A DNA stretch of 64,000 nt from Nocardioides sp. B-3 (GTDB lineage Bacteria > Actinomycetota > Actinomycetes > Propionibacteriales > Nocardioidaceae). Positions 55,777 to 64,000 of the stretch are shown one piece after another. The notes under the pieces were generated by a model. It saw only the letters and a program-made list of their open reading frames with translations. It made no database searches and was not told where the DNA came from. Both the position numbers and the translations under genes were made by a program. The stretch's first letter is position 1, and each line of letters starts with the position of its first letter. The DNA is taken from the NCBI RefSeq assembly GCF_024703895.1, contig NZ_CP087968.1:3782001-3846000 (forward strand). The letters run 5' to 3'.

Positions 55777-56898
55777 CCGCGTACGGCGAGCTCGTCGGGT
55801 TCGCTCGCGCTGCGGGCCGAGGGTGTGAACGCGTCCACCCCTGCCGTGATGGACTTTTGTCGTGCGTGCACCCTCCTCGACCCCGCTGAGTTGTACTGGT
55901 CCGGTCGGGTCACATTGGTCGCCAAGAGGGAGGACATCCCCGTCTTCGACCGCGTCTTCGCCTCCTACTTCGGCGAGAACAACGACCGACACGAGCCGTT
56001 GACGGCGAAGCGCTCGGTGGAGCGCCGCGCACTGGATGAGGACCGGGGAAGCCTCCGGGGATGCCTCCGAGGAGCATGAAGCGCTCGCCAGTCGCGTCGA
56101 GGTCCTTCGCACCAAGGACTTCGCCGACATGACCGAGGCTGAGCTCGCAGAGGCCGTTGCGCTGATGAGGGCGCTGCACCTCGAGCCACCTGAGCGAACT
56201 GGCAGACGCTGGCGCTCTGCGCGCCACGGGGCTGTGGACATGCGGGGTACCACCCGTCGAGCGATGAGATCGGCGAGCGACGGTGCAGCGCTTCGACACA
56301 GGCGCCGGAAGCTGAAGCCTCGTCGGCTGATCCTGATTCTCGACGTCTCCCGTTCGATGGCGGACTATTCGCGTGCGCTGCTGATGTTCGGACGCGGCAG
56401 CGCTCAGGGTGCCGCCCGTGTCGAGGTGTTCTGTTTCGGAACCCGGCTGAACCGGTTGACGAGCTGGATGTCGAGTGCAGGCGCAGGAGAAGTGCTGCCT
56501 CCGATGAGTGAGCTGGCGCCGGACTGGGACGGGGGACGAGAATCGGTGAGTCGTTGAAGGCCTTCCTCGACGGCTACGGACATCTCGGCCTTGCTCGGGG
56601 TGCGGTCGTCGTTCTCTGTTCGGACGGACTCGAGCAGGGAGACCCGGATGTGCTCCGAGAACAGATGGCGCGTCTGGCGCGGCTGTCCCACCGCGTCATC
56701 TGGGCGAACCCGCTGAAGGGAACGGAGAGGTACGAGCCGACGGCGAGAGGGATGGCAGCGGCGTTGCCGTTTCTTGACGACTTCGTCGGCTGCCGCAACA
56801 TCGCGGATCTCGAGCGGCTCGGCGCGCTGGTCTCTGGTGCGTCATCGGCGGTCGACATGACCCGCGTTCGGGGCGAGCCATGCGTCCACTGTCCCTAG
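55773..56898 (+). CDS. CoxE-like von Willebrand A domain protein (three frameshifts)
   Basis: About 375 residues of the CoxE/VWA-containing family. An N-terminal helical region (VMDFCRACTLLDPAELYW; DIPVFDRVFASYF) is followed by the VWA domain, with the MIDAS motif in LILILDVSRSMADYSRAL and VVLCSDGLEQGDPDVL. It pairs with the MoxR ATPase as CoxD-CoxE. Shifts near 55808, 56042 and 56535. ATG 55773 overlaps the CoxD stop. The stop TAG (56896-56898) is the first half of the -10 box for the next gene. Confidence 0.86.
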
Positions 56899-56901
56899 AG
56901 T
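56896..56901 (+). promoter_or_regulatory. Leaderless-type -10 box of the first DUF917 gene
   Basis: TAGAGT starts with the CoxE stop codon and ends seven nt before GTG 56909. Confidence 0.45.
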
Positions 56902-56908
56902 GTGACGC

Positions 56909-57967
56909 GTGTGGCAACTCGTGGCTGACGATGTCGAGGCCCTCGCTCTGGGAGCCTCGATGCTGGGCAGCGGAGGTGGTGGGTCCACTCGCGTTGCCGC
57001 CCTCATGGCCGAGCGGCTCGTCCGCGAGGCGGGTTCGATCGACGTTCTCGACGCCAACGAGATGCCTCAGGGGGCCTATGCCGCCCCGGTGGGCCTCATC
57101 GGTTCGGTGACGGTGTTCGAGGAGAAGCCACCCCGGGGTGACGAGGTCAGCCGTGCCCTCGGACTACTCGAGCGACACACGGGCAGGAAGCTGCATGCGC
57201 TGCTTCCGTTTGAATCCGCTGGCGTCAACGCGTTGCTCGCTGTGTGCTCGGCGGCGTCGTTGAAGCTCCCACTGGTCGACGCCGATGGGATGGGGCGGGC
57301 CTTCCCGCAGCTCGACCAGACGGTCTTCACACTGCATGACTTGCCCGTTTCGCCGATGGTCCTGTCGGACGAGAAGGGTTCCCTCGTGGTGGTGGACGGC
57401 GTGAACCACCTCTTCGCCGAGGAACTCGCTCGGTCGAACGTCGTCACGATGGGGGGATGGGCGATGCTGGTGATGGCACCACAATCGGCCAGTGATCTCG
57501 TCAGGTTCGCGATCCCGCACAGCATCCGGCGAGCTGTCGAGGTCGGAAGGCTCATGAAGCAGGGTGGCATCCCTGCGCTCCTGACTCACGCGGGCGGGCG
57601 AGCCCTGTTCCGCGGTCGGATCGTCGAGGTGTCACGAGAACAGCGAGGACGATTCGGCGGTGGAAGCGCCGCCGTACAGCACGTGGACACGGAGAGCGGG
57701 CGCCTGATGCGGATCGAATTCCAGAACGAGAACCCGGTGGCCGTTGAGGACGGTGTCGTGCGGGCCTGCGTGCCGGACATCATCTGCCTCGTGGACGCTG
57801 AGCGCATGCGCCCGGTGCTGAGCGAGGAGTTGCGCTACGGCCTTGAGGTCGAGGTGATCGTGCTGCCGTGCCCGCTCGCTTGGCGGACGCCATCGGGCCT
57901 CGGCCCGGTTGGCCCTCGAGCGTTCGGCTACGACGTGCCCTACGTGATTCCGCGGGGCGAGCCGTGA
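56909..57967 (+). CDS. DUF917 family protein (first of two)
   Basis: A 352-residue DUF917 protein, a family now named after S-methyl-thiohydantoin desulfurase in Pfam and often found beside hydantoinase/oxoprolinase genes. Motifs are ALGASMLGSGGGGSTRVAA, LPLVDADGMGRAFPQLDQT and IEFQNENPVAVEDG, with VPDIICLVD near the C-terminus. The adjoining Mo-hydroxylase suggests that it acts on a hydroxylated N-heterocycle. GTG 56909. Frame intact; its stop overlaps the PucR GTG. Confidence 0.85.
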   Translation: MWQLVADDVEALALGASMLGSGGGGSTRVAALMAERLVREAGSIDVLDANEMPQGAYAAPVGLIGSVTVFEEKPPRGDEVSRALGLLERHTGRKLHALLPFESAGVNALLAVCSAASLKLPLVDADGMGRAFPQLDQTVFTLHDLPVSPMVLSDEKGSLVVVDGVNHLFAEELARSNVVTMGGWAMLVMAPQSASDLVRFAIPHSIRRAVEVGRLMKQGGIPALLTHAGGRALFRGRIVEVSREQRGRFGGGSAAVQHVDTESGRLMRIEFQNENPVAVEDGVVRACVPDIICLVDAERMRPVLSEELRYGLEVEVIVLPCPLAWRTPSGLGPVGPRAFGYDVPYVIPRGEP

Positions 57968-59572
57968 GCAGGCTTGCCGTGCCCAGCCCGGTCACGCTGC
58001 GGCAGCTACTCACGCTGGACGTGCTCGCCGGAGCGGAGGTCATCGCGGGGGGAGCTGCGTCTGGACGAGGGCGTGCGCGATGTGTTTGTGGCTCACACCC
58101 CGACCCTGCCGAAAGTCGCACCGGGTGCACTGGTCGTGGCGGCATACCGCCGGCAGCGCGGGTTCGAGGCCGAGCTGCTGGTGAGGCAGGCCCACATGGC
58201 GGATGCAGTGGGAGTCGTCCTGCCCTCGATGAGCAATCTGATGTTGACGACGCGACGCCCGGCAGAGCGACTCGACATGCCCCTGTTGACCTTGCCCGAT
58301 CGCGATCCGGTGGCGCTGGCCCGGCAGCTGTCGCGCGAAGTGCATGCGCCGGAGCGCCACGCGTCGAGCCCGGTGCCACGGGTGCTCAAAGCGCTGCGTG
58401 CACCCCTGAGCACCCCCGACCGGGTGGTTGACGCAGTGGACTCAGAGCTCGGATGCGTGACGGCAGTCCTCCGCGCTGAGGGCGCGCTGGTGGCTGGCGA
58501 GCTGGTCGCACCTGTGCCCGAGTCGCTGTTCGAGCGCGGGGTACCCGAGATCGTCAATGTCGAAGGAGGGCACCTGCTGTGCGCTCCGGTCTTCGTCGAG
58601 GACGCCATGCGTCCGGACCTGTGGCTGGTTGCGCGGTTGCCCCACTCACACGTCTTCTGGGTCGACGCGTCCATGCATGCTCTCACCGCTGCTGGGATGG
58701 CTCTCGCCACTTGGGCCGCTCGCCAACGACTGATCGGTGAGCGGAATGCGCGGGACAGGAGCACCCTCCTATCCGAGCTCATGGACAACTCCACATCGCT
58801 TCCGCGTCACGTGGCCGAGCACGCAGTCCGTGCTGGCTGGCGGCTGGAGGGCTGGCATGTCGGCATCCAGGTGCGGCTCTCGGGCGACACCCAGCAGCTG
58901 CTTCGACTCACCCCGCGGGTGCGCGAGCTGTTGGCCGAGCACGGGCTTGACGGACCCGTGGTCGAGCGGACCGACGGGTGGGCCTGCTGGGTGACGACGC
59001 CCAAGATGCCTTCATCAGGCTCGCATCGTGAGTTCACGATGCGCGTCAGGAGCGCACTCGGCCGGGCGGAGGTGATCGGCGACGTGGTGGGCGGGATCGG
59101 CAGACCGTACGCCGGTCCGGCCGGACTGGTTCAGTCGCTGAAAGAGGCTCGCGAGGCGTGCCTCTTCGCCGGCGATGGAAGTCGGCGCGGACGCGTGGAG
59201 CACGTGGACGAGCTGGGGGTCATGCGCGTGTTGGCGGACTGGTACAGGTCTGAAGCTTTCCGCGCCTATGCCAAGACCTTGCTGGCACCTCTACTCGAAA
59301 ACGGCGAAGAGGCGCTACTCGAAACTCTGCGGACCTATCTCGAGCTTGAGTCGTCGGCCAGTTCCACCGCGTCGGCCCTCCGTGTCCACCGCAACACGGT
59401 GGCCCTGCGGGTCAGCAGGGTGGAGGAGATGCTCTCGATGAACCCGGCCGGGCCGGACGAGCGGCTGGTCCTTCAGCTCGCCTGTCGAGTACTCCAGTGT
59501 CTTACGAGAAGGAGATCTAGCCGCCGATGGCGGACATCGGCCGATCAGGCTGCAGGTAGCCGACGTCGTTGA
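57964..59572 (+). CDS. PucR-family transcriptional regulator (one frameshift)
   Basis: About 530 residues. The N-terminal PucR sensor domain (TLRQLLTLDVLAGAEVIAG; LPKVAPGALVVAAY), a middle GGDEF-like region and the C-terminal PucR-type helix-turn-helix (SSTASALRVHRNTVALRVSRV). Family members sense purines, allantoin or other N-rich catabolites and activate degradation genes. An extra G in the run near 58047-58052 breaks the frame after AGAEVIAG, corrected to GELRLDEGVRD. GTG 57964 overlaps DUF917. The end may be 59520 or 59572; the latter would overlap convergent moaA by 56 nt. Confidence 0.85.
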
Positions 59573-60515
59573 CGCCATGACCCGGTTGCTTCGCCCACAT
59601 GGCGCCCACCCAGCTCTGGGCGATGGCTTCATCGGAAGCGCCGGCTCTCAGGAGTCCACGCAGATCCGTCTCACCTTGGGCGAACAAGCAGTTCCGCACC
59701 CGGCCGTCGGCAGTGAGCCGCGTCCTGTCGCAACTGCCGCAGAAGGGACGCGTCACCGAGGCGATGACTCCGACCCGCGCGGGACCACCGTCGACCGGGA
59801 AGGTCTCCGCGGGCGCGCTGCCCCGGATCGAGGCCAGCTCGGGGGAGAGGGTGTGACGTCGCGAGAGTCGTTCGAGGATCTCCTCGGCCGTCACCATGGT
59901 CTCGCGCGACCACTGGTGCTGCGCGTCGAGCGGCATGTGCTCGATGAAACGCAGCTCGAACCCGTGGTCAAGGCAGTAGTCGAGGATGTCGCTCGCCTCG
60001 TGGTCGTTGACCCCTCGCATCAGAACGGTGTTGACCTTGACGGGGGCGAGGCCCACCGCCGAGGCGGCTGCCAGCCCGGCCGGGACGTCGGCCAACCTGT
60101 CGCGGCGCGTCAGCTCGGCAAACACCGTCTCGCTGAGGGTGTCCAGGCTGACGTTCACACGGTCGAGCCCAGCGTCTCGAAGCGCGCCAGCGGTACGGGC
60201 AAGACCGATTCCGTTCGTCGTCGCGGAGATAGTCGGACGGGGCGCGAGCTGCGCTGTGCGGCGAATGATGTCCACGACTCCGCGGCGTACGAGTGGCTCA
60301 CCACCGGTGAACCGGACCTCGGTGATGCCGAGAAGGGTCACCGCGACCTCGATGAGCCGGAGGACCTCGTCGTCGGTCAGGAGCTCGGGTTTGGGCAACC
60401 GGGCTAGCCCTTCGGCCGGCATGCAGTAGGTGCAGCGCAAGTTGCACCGATCAGTCAGCGACACCCGCAGGTCAGTCGCGACCCGTCCGAACGTGTCCAG
60501 CAGGGCGGACGTCAT
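59517..60515 (-). CDS. moaA: GTP 3',8-cyclase MoaA
   Basis: A 332-residue radical-SAM enzyme for the first step of molybdopterin synthesis. The SAM cluster is in RCNLRCTYCMPAEG, the second cluster in FCGSCDRTRLTADGRVRNCLF (first 20 residues shown as two parts: FCGSCDRTRL and VRNCLF), and the protein ends with the conserved double glycine SAIGG. Local supply of cofactor synthesis next to a Mo-hydroxylase is typical of a catabolic island. ATG 60515. Intact. Confidence 0.93.
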   Translation of the reverse strand: MTSALLDTFGRVATDLRVSLTDRCNLRCTYCMPAEGLARLPKPELLTDDEVLRLIEVAVTLLGITEVRFTGGEPLVRRGVVDIIRRTAQLAPRPTISATTNGIGLARTAGALRDAGLDRVNVSLDTLSETVFAELTRRDRLADVPAGLAAASAVGLAPVKVNTVLMRGVNDHEASDILDYCLDHGFELRFIEHMPLDAQHQWSRETMVTAEEILERLSRRHTLSPELASIRGSAPAETFPVDGGPARVGVIASVTRPFCGSCDRTRLTADGRVRNCLFAQGETDLRGLLRAGASDEAIAQSWVGAMWAKQPGHGVNDVGYLQPDRPMSAIGG

Positions 60516-60604
60516 CTACTGCCTTCGATGTCTCGCCCTGACGACTGAATCGCCTCGAGTACCGCGAACGAAGTTGACATGGAACATCCTCCTGAAGAAG
60601 TCGA

Positions 60605-61710
60605 TCAACTGGTGGCGGTGGACATTTGCTCGAACGGCTCGAACCGCTCGGCCAGACCGAATGCCTGAGGCCCGAAGACATCGAGAGCCTCCGGCGTACG
60701 CATGATGTCGGGTGTGGCGATGGCGAACACCTGAACACGCTGGCCGTACCGGAGCGTCTCTGCGGTGATGGGCTCGCCCGTTTCAAGATGAAGGATCGTG
60801 ATCAGGTCAGGGACCATTACCCTCGTCTGATCTTCGATCCGGGCCACGAGATATTCGTTCTGGAACTCGATGACGCAGTTGGAGGTGCCTTCGAAGTTCT
60901 CGATCCGCGCAGCTCCCCGCGTGAAGCCTTCGATGGTTCGACGATCCACGTCGACGATCTTTCCCGTGAAGAGCACTGCCCCATGCTTGTAGAGCGTGTC
61001 GCTCAGAGTTTCACTGAGGGCTTCGGCAGGATCGCGGTGCTGTTCGCGGGCCTCTCGCAGCGTGCGCCCGAGGCGGACGGCCGGGGAAAGGGTGCCGGGG
61101 ATCGCCGTACGACGGACAGTCGCACCGTCCATCGGGTACTCGGCGATGTAGCCGACACCGCCCATCTTGATGGTGATCGCGCGCCCGTGTCTCCATCTTC
61201 TTGTTGTCGGCACCCGTGTCGATGATGGCTGTGTGGCCGTGCTCGTCCGCGACGGCAAGAGGTGACCCGTTCACGCCGTAGACCGCGAAGGTCTCCATCT
61301 GGAGCTCGGGGAAGGCTCGCCCCATGCCGTCGGCATCGACGACCGGGATGCCGAGGGTGGCCCCCACGAAGAGAGGAATGGTCGAGTTGATGCCACCTGA
61401 CTCGATGGGCATCGTGGCAGTCGCCTTGCGTCCCGGGTGCCTTTCCGGGGCCTGCAACGCGCTGACCGGCTCCGTGCCACGGGGCAGTCGCTCGACCGGG
61501 ACGCTGGGAGCACCCATGAGCGCAGTCGGAATCACGAGGTCGTCGTCGTCCGGGTCCTCCGGATCGAGGATGGTCACGGAGCCGGTGTCTCGTAGCGCGT
61601 GAGAAACCGGGGCGTGCCCGATCTGCGGGTCGCCACCGCCCCCGGTGCCGAGCAGGGCGGCGCCGCGAACGAGGTCAGCCAGGGTCGTCGATGGTCAGTT
61701 GGAAGGCCAT
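60605..61710 (-). CDS. DUF917 family protein (second, two frameshifts)
   Basis: About 367 residues, homologous to the DUF917 protein at 56.9 kb: ALLGTGGGGDPQIGH, PVVDADGMGRAFPELQMETF and VIEFQNEYLVARIEDQ correspond to its motifs. An extra C near 61682 (GACCCTGG) and a shift near 61185 break the frame. ATG 61710. It lies 43 nt from the hydantoinase-like gene in the same direction, the usual DUF917-HyuA pair. The two copies differ clearly in sequence, so they probably have different substrates or form a hetero-pair. Confidence 0.85.
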
Positions 61711-61753
61711 GAGAAGTCCTTTGTCTTGTTGCGAGCGTGGGCGATTGCTTGGG

Positions 61754-63301
61754 TCACGTGAGGTCGAGGTCGCCCACGGCGCGAACCCTGATTCGCGTGG
61801 CATTTCCGGGGAGGTAGGCGATGGGCACCTCTTCGATGTCCATCACCTGCACGGAACCGGGCGCGGCGCCGGCGGCGACGGCGCGATCGACGGCTTCCTG
61901 CTTGGCGGTCGCCGGGACTTCGTCGCGGCTCCCGGGGGCCATGGCGAAGATCCGGTCGACCTCGCCACCGATCTGTGCGATGGCCGCACCGATCGCGTTG
62001 GCCACCGAGTAGTGATCGGGCCGCACGACCTCGGCCGCACCGGGGAGGTCATCTTGGAGCAGGATGCTTCCTCCGCCGACCAGGGACGACGGGGAGAGGG
62101 GCTGGGCTGGTGCGCATCCTGTCCACGACAGTGGCAACCTCGTCGGCCATCCAGCCGAGAGCCTTGTTGACCATGCCCTTGTCGAGGTGTGCAACCAGTG
62201 ACGGGTCGCCGATCTCGGCGAGGCCGGCCGCTACCGCAGGTCCGTCGCTGTCAGCTCTGATCCACCGAAGACGAGCGCCTGTTCACGCAACCGGAAGCCG
62301 ACGCTGTCGGGACCGACGGTGACGTCCCCGCCGTCCGCGCGAATCCGGGATCCGCCGCCGATACCCACCGACAGCACGTCCGGCATCCGGAAGTTGGTGC
62401 GGATCCCACCGACGCTGACCTCAGCGGTTGCTTCATGAGGGAAACCGCCCTGCAGGATCCCCACGTCGCTGGTGGTGCCGCCGACATCAACCACGGCGCA
62501 GGTTTCCGGGCCCGAGAGGAACATGGCACCGCGCATCGAGTTGGTCGGTCCGGAGGCGAACGTGGCGACAGGGTGCTCGCGTGCGTACTCCACGTCCATC
62601 AAGGTGCCGTCGTTCTGACTGAGGAAGAGCGGTGCCTCGAAGCCCGCCTTGGCGAGGGTCTCTGTCAGGCCGCGACACACGTGGTCGGCCAGCTCACGCA
62701 GGGACGCGTTGATGATGGTGGCGTTCTCGCGCTCGAGGAGGCCCATTCGGCCGATCTCGTGGGACAGACTGACATGGAGGGAGGGCAGCTGCTCGAGCAG
62801 GATGGCTGCCGCCTCCTGCTCCATGTCCGCGTTGACGGGACTGAAGACCGACGAGATGGCGACGGAGCGAATCCCTGACGTGACCAAGGAATCGGCGACG
62901 CGCAGCAGCTCGGAGCGATCGAGGGGGAGATGAGTCGTCCGTCGAACTCGTGGCCACCATGGCACAGGTGCCCCTGACCCTCCATTGCCTTGATCAGACG
63001 TTCTGGCCATCCGCTGAAGGGCGGCAGAGCAGCCGTTGCTGGAAGCCCGAGGCGCACCGCCGCTGTCGGGCAGAGCCGATTGCCCTCGACAATGGCATTG
63101 ATGAAGTGCGTCGTGCCGACCATGACCGCCTTGACCGCGCTCGGTTCGAAGGGCGTGACTGCCCGGAGCCCTTCGATCGCCTGCACGATCCCGGTCGTCA
63201 CGTCGGCGCTGGTCGACGCCTTGGTCTCGGCCAGGGACTCGACTTCCCTCGAGCAGGACGGCGTCCGTGTTCGTCCCGCCAACGTCGATGCCAATTTGCA
63301 T
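61754..63301 (-). CDS. Hydantoinase/oxoprolinase family protein, HyuA-like (frameshifted)
   Basis: About 515 residues of the ASKHA-fold hydantoinase/oxoprolinase family: QIGIDVGGTNTDAVLLEG at the N-terminus, VGTTHFINAIVEGNRLCP, ETCAVVDVGGTTSDVGILQ and VVLVGGGSILLQDDLPG. These enzymes use ATP to open 5-oxoproline, hydantoin or similar rings, usually with a HyuB subunit; no HyuB is in the window, and DUF917 occupies its place. Shifts near 63240, 62935 and 62230. The start is ATG 63301, followed by the DUF917 gene. Confidence 0.87.
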
Positions 63302-63686
63302 AGTGGAGATCCTTTAGCCAGTCGCAGGTGCGGCCTGCAGAGCGTTGAGTGAAGTCCCGTCCGGGGCAAGGCTCGGGCCGATCTGATTTGGATCGTATGA
63401 AACTCGGTTGGTGGCGTCATTGGACAGATCGCTGAACAGGCCACCGCCAATCAGTGCAAGAAGCCCTTTGGGAGGCGGTGGCCCTCGTTTGCTCTACCGC
63501 CGATTCTCATCAGCATTGCCGAGGCGCAGCATCTTCAATTGAGCGCGCAGGGCGAGTTGCCCAGTCCTTCAGCATTGACGTAGCGCTTTGCCCAGTGATG
63601 GGTCTCACGACCGGGTCTACTGTCGGCCAGCATCACCCTTCGGCTCAGTGCGCCGCACCGAGCCGGGACGAATTGGAGGCAGCCTC
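63302..63686. other. Divergent intergenic region right of the hydantoinase gene
   Basis: 385 nt with no convincing gene. GATTTGGATCGTATGAAA (about 63386) is AT-richer than its surroundings and may hold promoters. A GGAGG ribosome binding site (63675-63679) precedes the next gene. Confidence 0.45.
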
Positions 63687-64000
63687 GTGACGATTGTCGA
63701 GCAGGTCAACTCAGGGATGGAGCCGGTGCGCACGTTGAGTTCGCTTCCCTTCGGTCCCTCGATCCGCCGGGCAGCCGACGCATCCTCGGAGCGTGGCTCG
63801 TCCACGTTGAGGCTCAGTCCCAAGGACCGGGCCGTCAGGCGACTCGGCGTACACGTCACCCTGTGGAACCCGGTCGCCGCAACCGGCGCAGAACTCAGCC
63901 CGGTTGCCTCGCCCAACGATCTTGATGTCCCGGTGTCGGGCGCCGTCATCTGGGACGCCCACAACCCCGCCGCGGTCGGACCCAACGAAATCGTGCTCGC
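63687..64000 (+). CDS. Unidentified protein, N-terminal 104 residues (cut by window end)
   Basis: An open frame from GTG 63687 to the window edge with GGAGG seven nt upstream. The visible part (MTIVEQVNSGMEPVRTLSS; LRLSPKDRAVRRLGVHVTLWNP; VSGAVIWDAHNPAAVGPNE) has no signal peptide or membrane segment and fits no family I recognise. It is divergent from the hydantoinase operon and may be part of the same pathway. Confidence 0.6.
   Translation, partial: MTIVEQVNSGMEPVRTLSSLPFGPSIRRAADASSERGSSTLRLSPKDRAVRRLGVHVTLWNPVAATGAELSPVASPNDLDVPVSGAVIWDAHNPAAVGPNEIVL

Noticed and set aside
51134..56898. Aerobic CO dehydrogenase (coxSML)
   Set aside because: The gene set looks like cox, but the large subunit lacks the form I AYRCSFR loop, so CO oxidation is not supported.

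Overview
The window is chromosomal DNA from a high-GC actinobacterium. The 16S and 23S rRNA, the anti-Shine-Dalgarno end CCTCCTTTCT and the gene order fit Nocardioidaceae (Nocardioides-like); genus is inference. From argF to der the order (argF-argR-argG-argH, mpg, HAD phosphatase, small ORF, tlyA, ppnK, recN, steA, steB, pyrG, NUDIX, xerD, parA, scpA, scpB, rluB, cmk, der) follows the block from Rv1656 to Rv1713 of Mycobacterium tuberculosis. Local differences are an rRNA operon where tyrS would be expected, plus added pepN, ald, a DUF3516-type helicase and a gluconate cluster.

A feature of the sequence itself dominates its reading: more than 50 single-base frame changes interrupt otherwise well-conserved genes, essential ones included (argG, pyrG, der, recN, scpB). 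Most are one extra G or C in a short G/C run; a minority are missing bases. I read them as base-call or assembly errors, so broken genes are given one span from true start to true stop with the shift sites named.

Layout. 1-4.35 kb: end of the arginine operon with ArgR, then the Mpg DNA glycosylase. 4.35-10.3 kb: rrn promoter, 16S, 23S, 5S and terminator. 10.4-20.6 kb: SSB-like protein, DUF1015 protein, HAD phosphatase, TlyA, NAD kinase, RecN, SteA/SteB and CTP synthase. 20.7-28.5 kb: aminopeptidase N (minus), NUDIX, alanine dehydrogenase, XerD, helicase. 28.5-31.2 kb: gluconate kinase, FCD-type GntR regulator and GntP permease, with a perfect palindrome as likely operator. 31.5-39.6 kb: ParA-like ATPase, small protein, ScpA, ScpB, RluB, chorismate mutase, prephenate dehydrogenase, Cmk, PlsC, Der. 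39.6-42.5 kb: small membrane protein, M23 peptidase, an IS110-family element and a proline-rich membrane protein.

At 42.67 kb a 3'-terminal fragment of a tRNA-Pro gene (minus strand, followed by its terminator) borders an integrase/excisionase pair. This is what the tRNA-distal end of an element integrated in tRNA-Pro looks like. No intact tRNA-Pro lies to its right in the window, so the element may run past 64 kb and carry everything from 42.7 kb on.

45.3-64 kb is a catabolic locus: LLM flavin oxidoreductase, pyruvate phosphate dikinase, XdhC/CoxF, a membrane-anchored CoxG, a three-subunit molybdenum hydroxylase (CoxL/M/S-like, non-CODH active-site loop), CoxD and CoxE maturation factors, two DUF917 proteins, a hydantoinase/oxoprolinase-type ATPase, a PucR regulator and MoaA. 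The likely logic (inference) is that the Mo-enzyme hydroxylates an N-heterocycle, the DUF917/HyuA proteins open or process the resulting hydantoin- or lactam-like ring, and PucR senses the substrate. Substrate and pathway are unknown; this is the best candidate for an undescribed system here.
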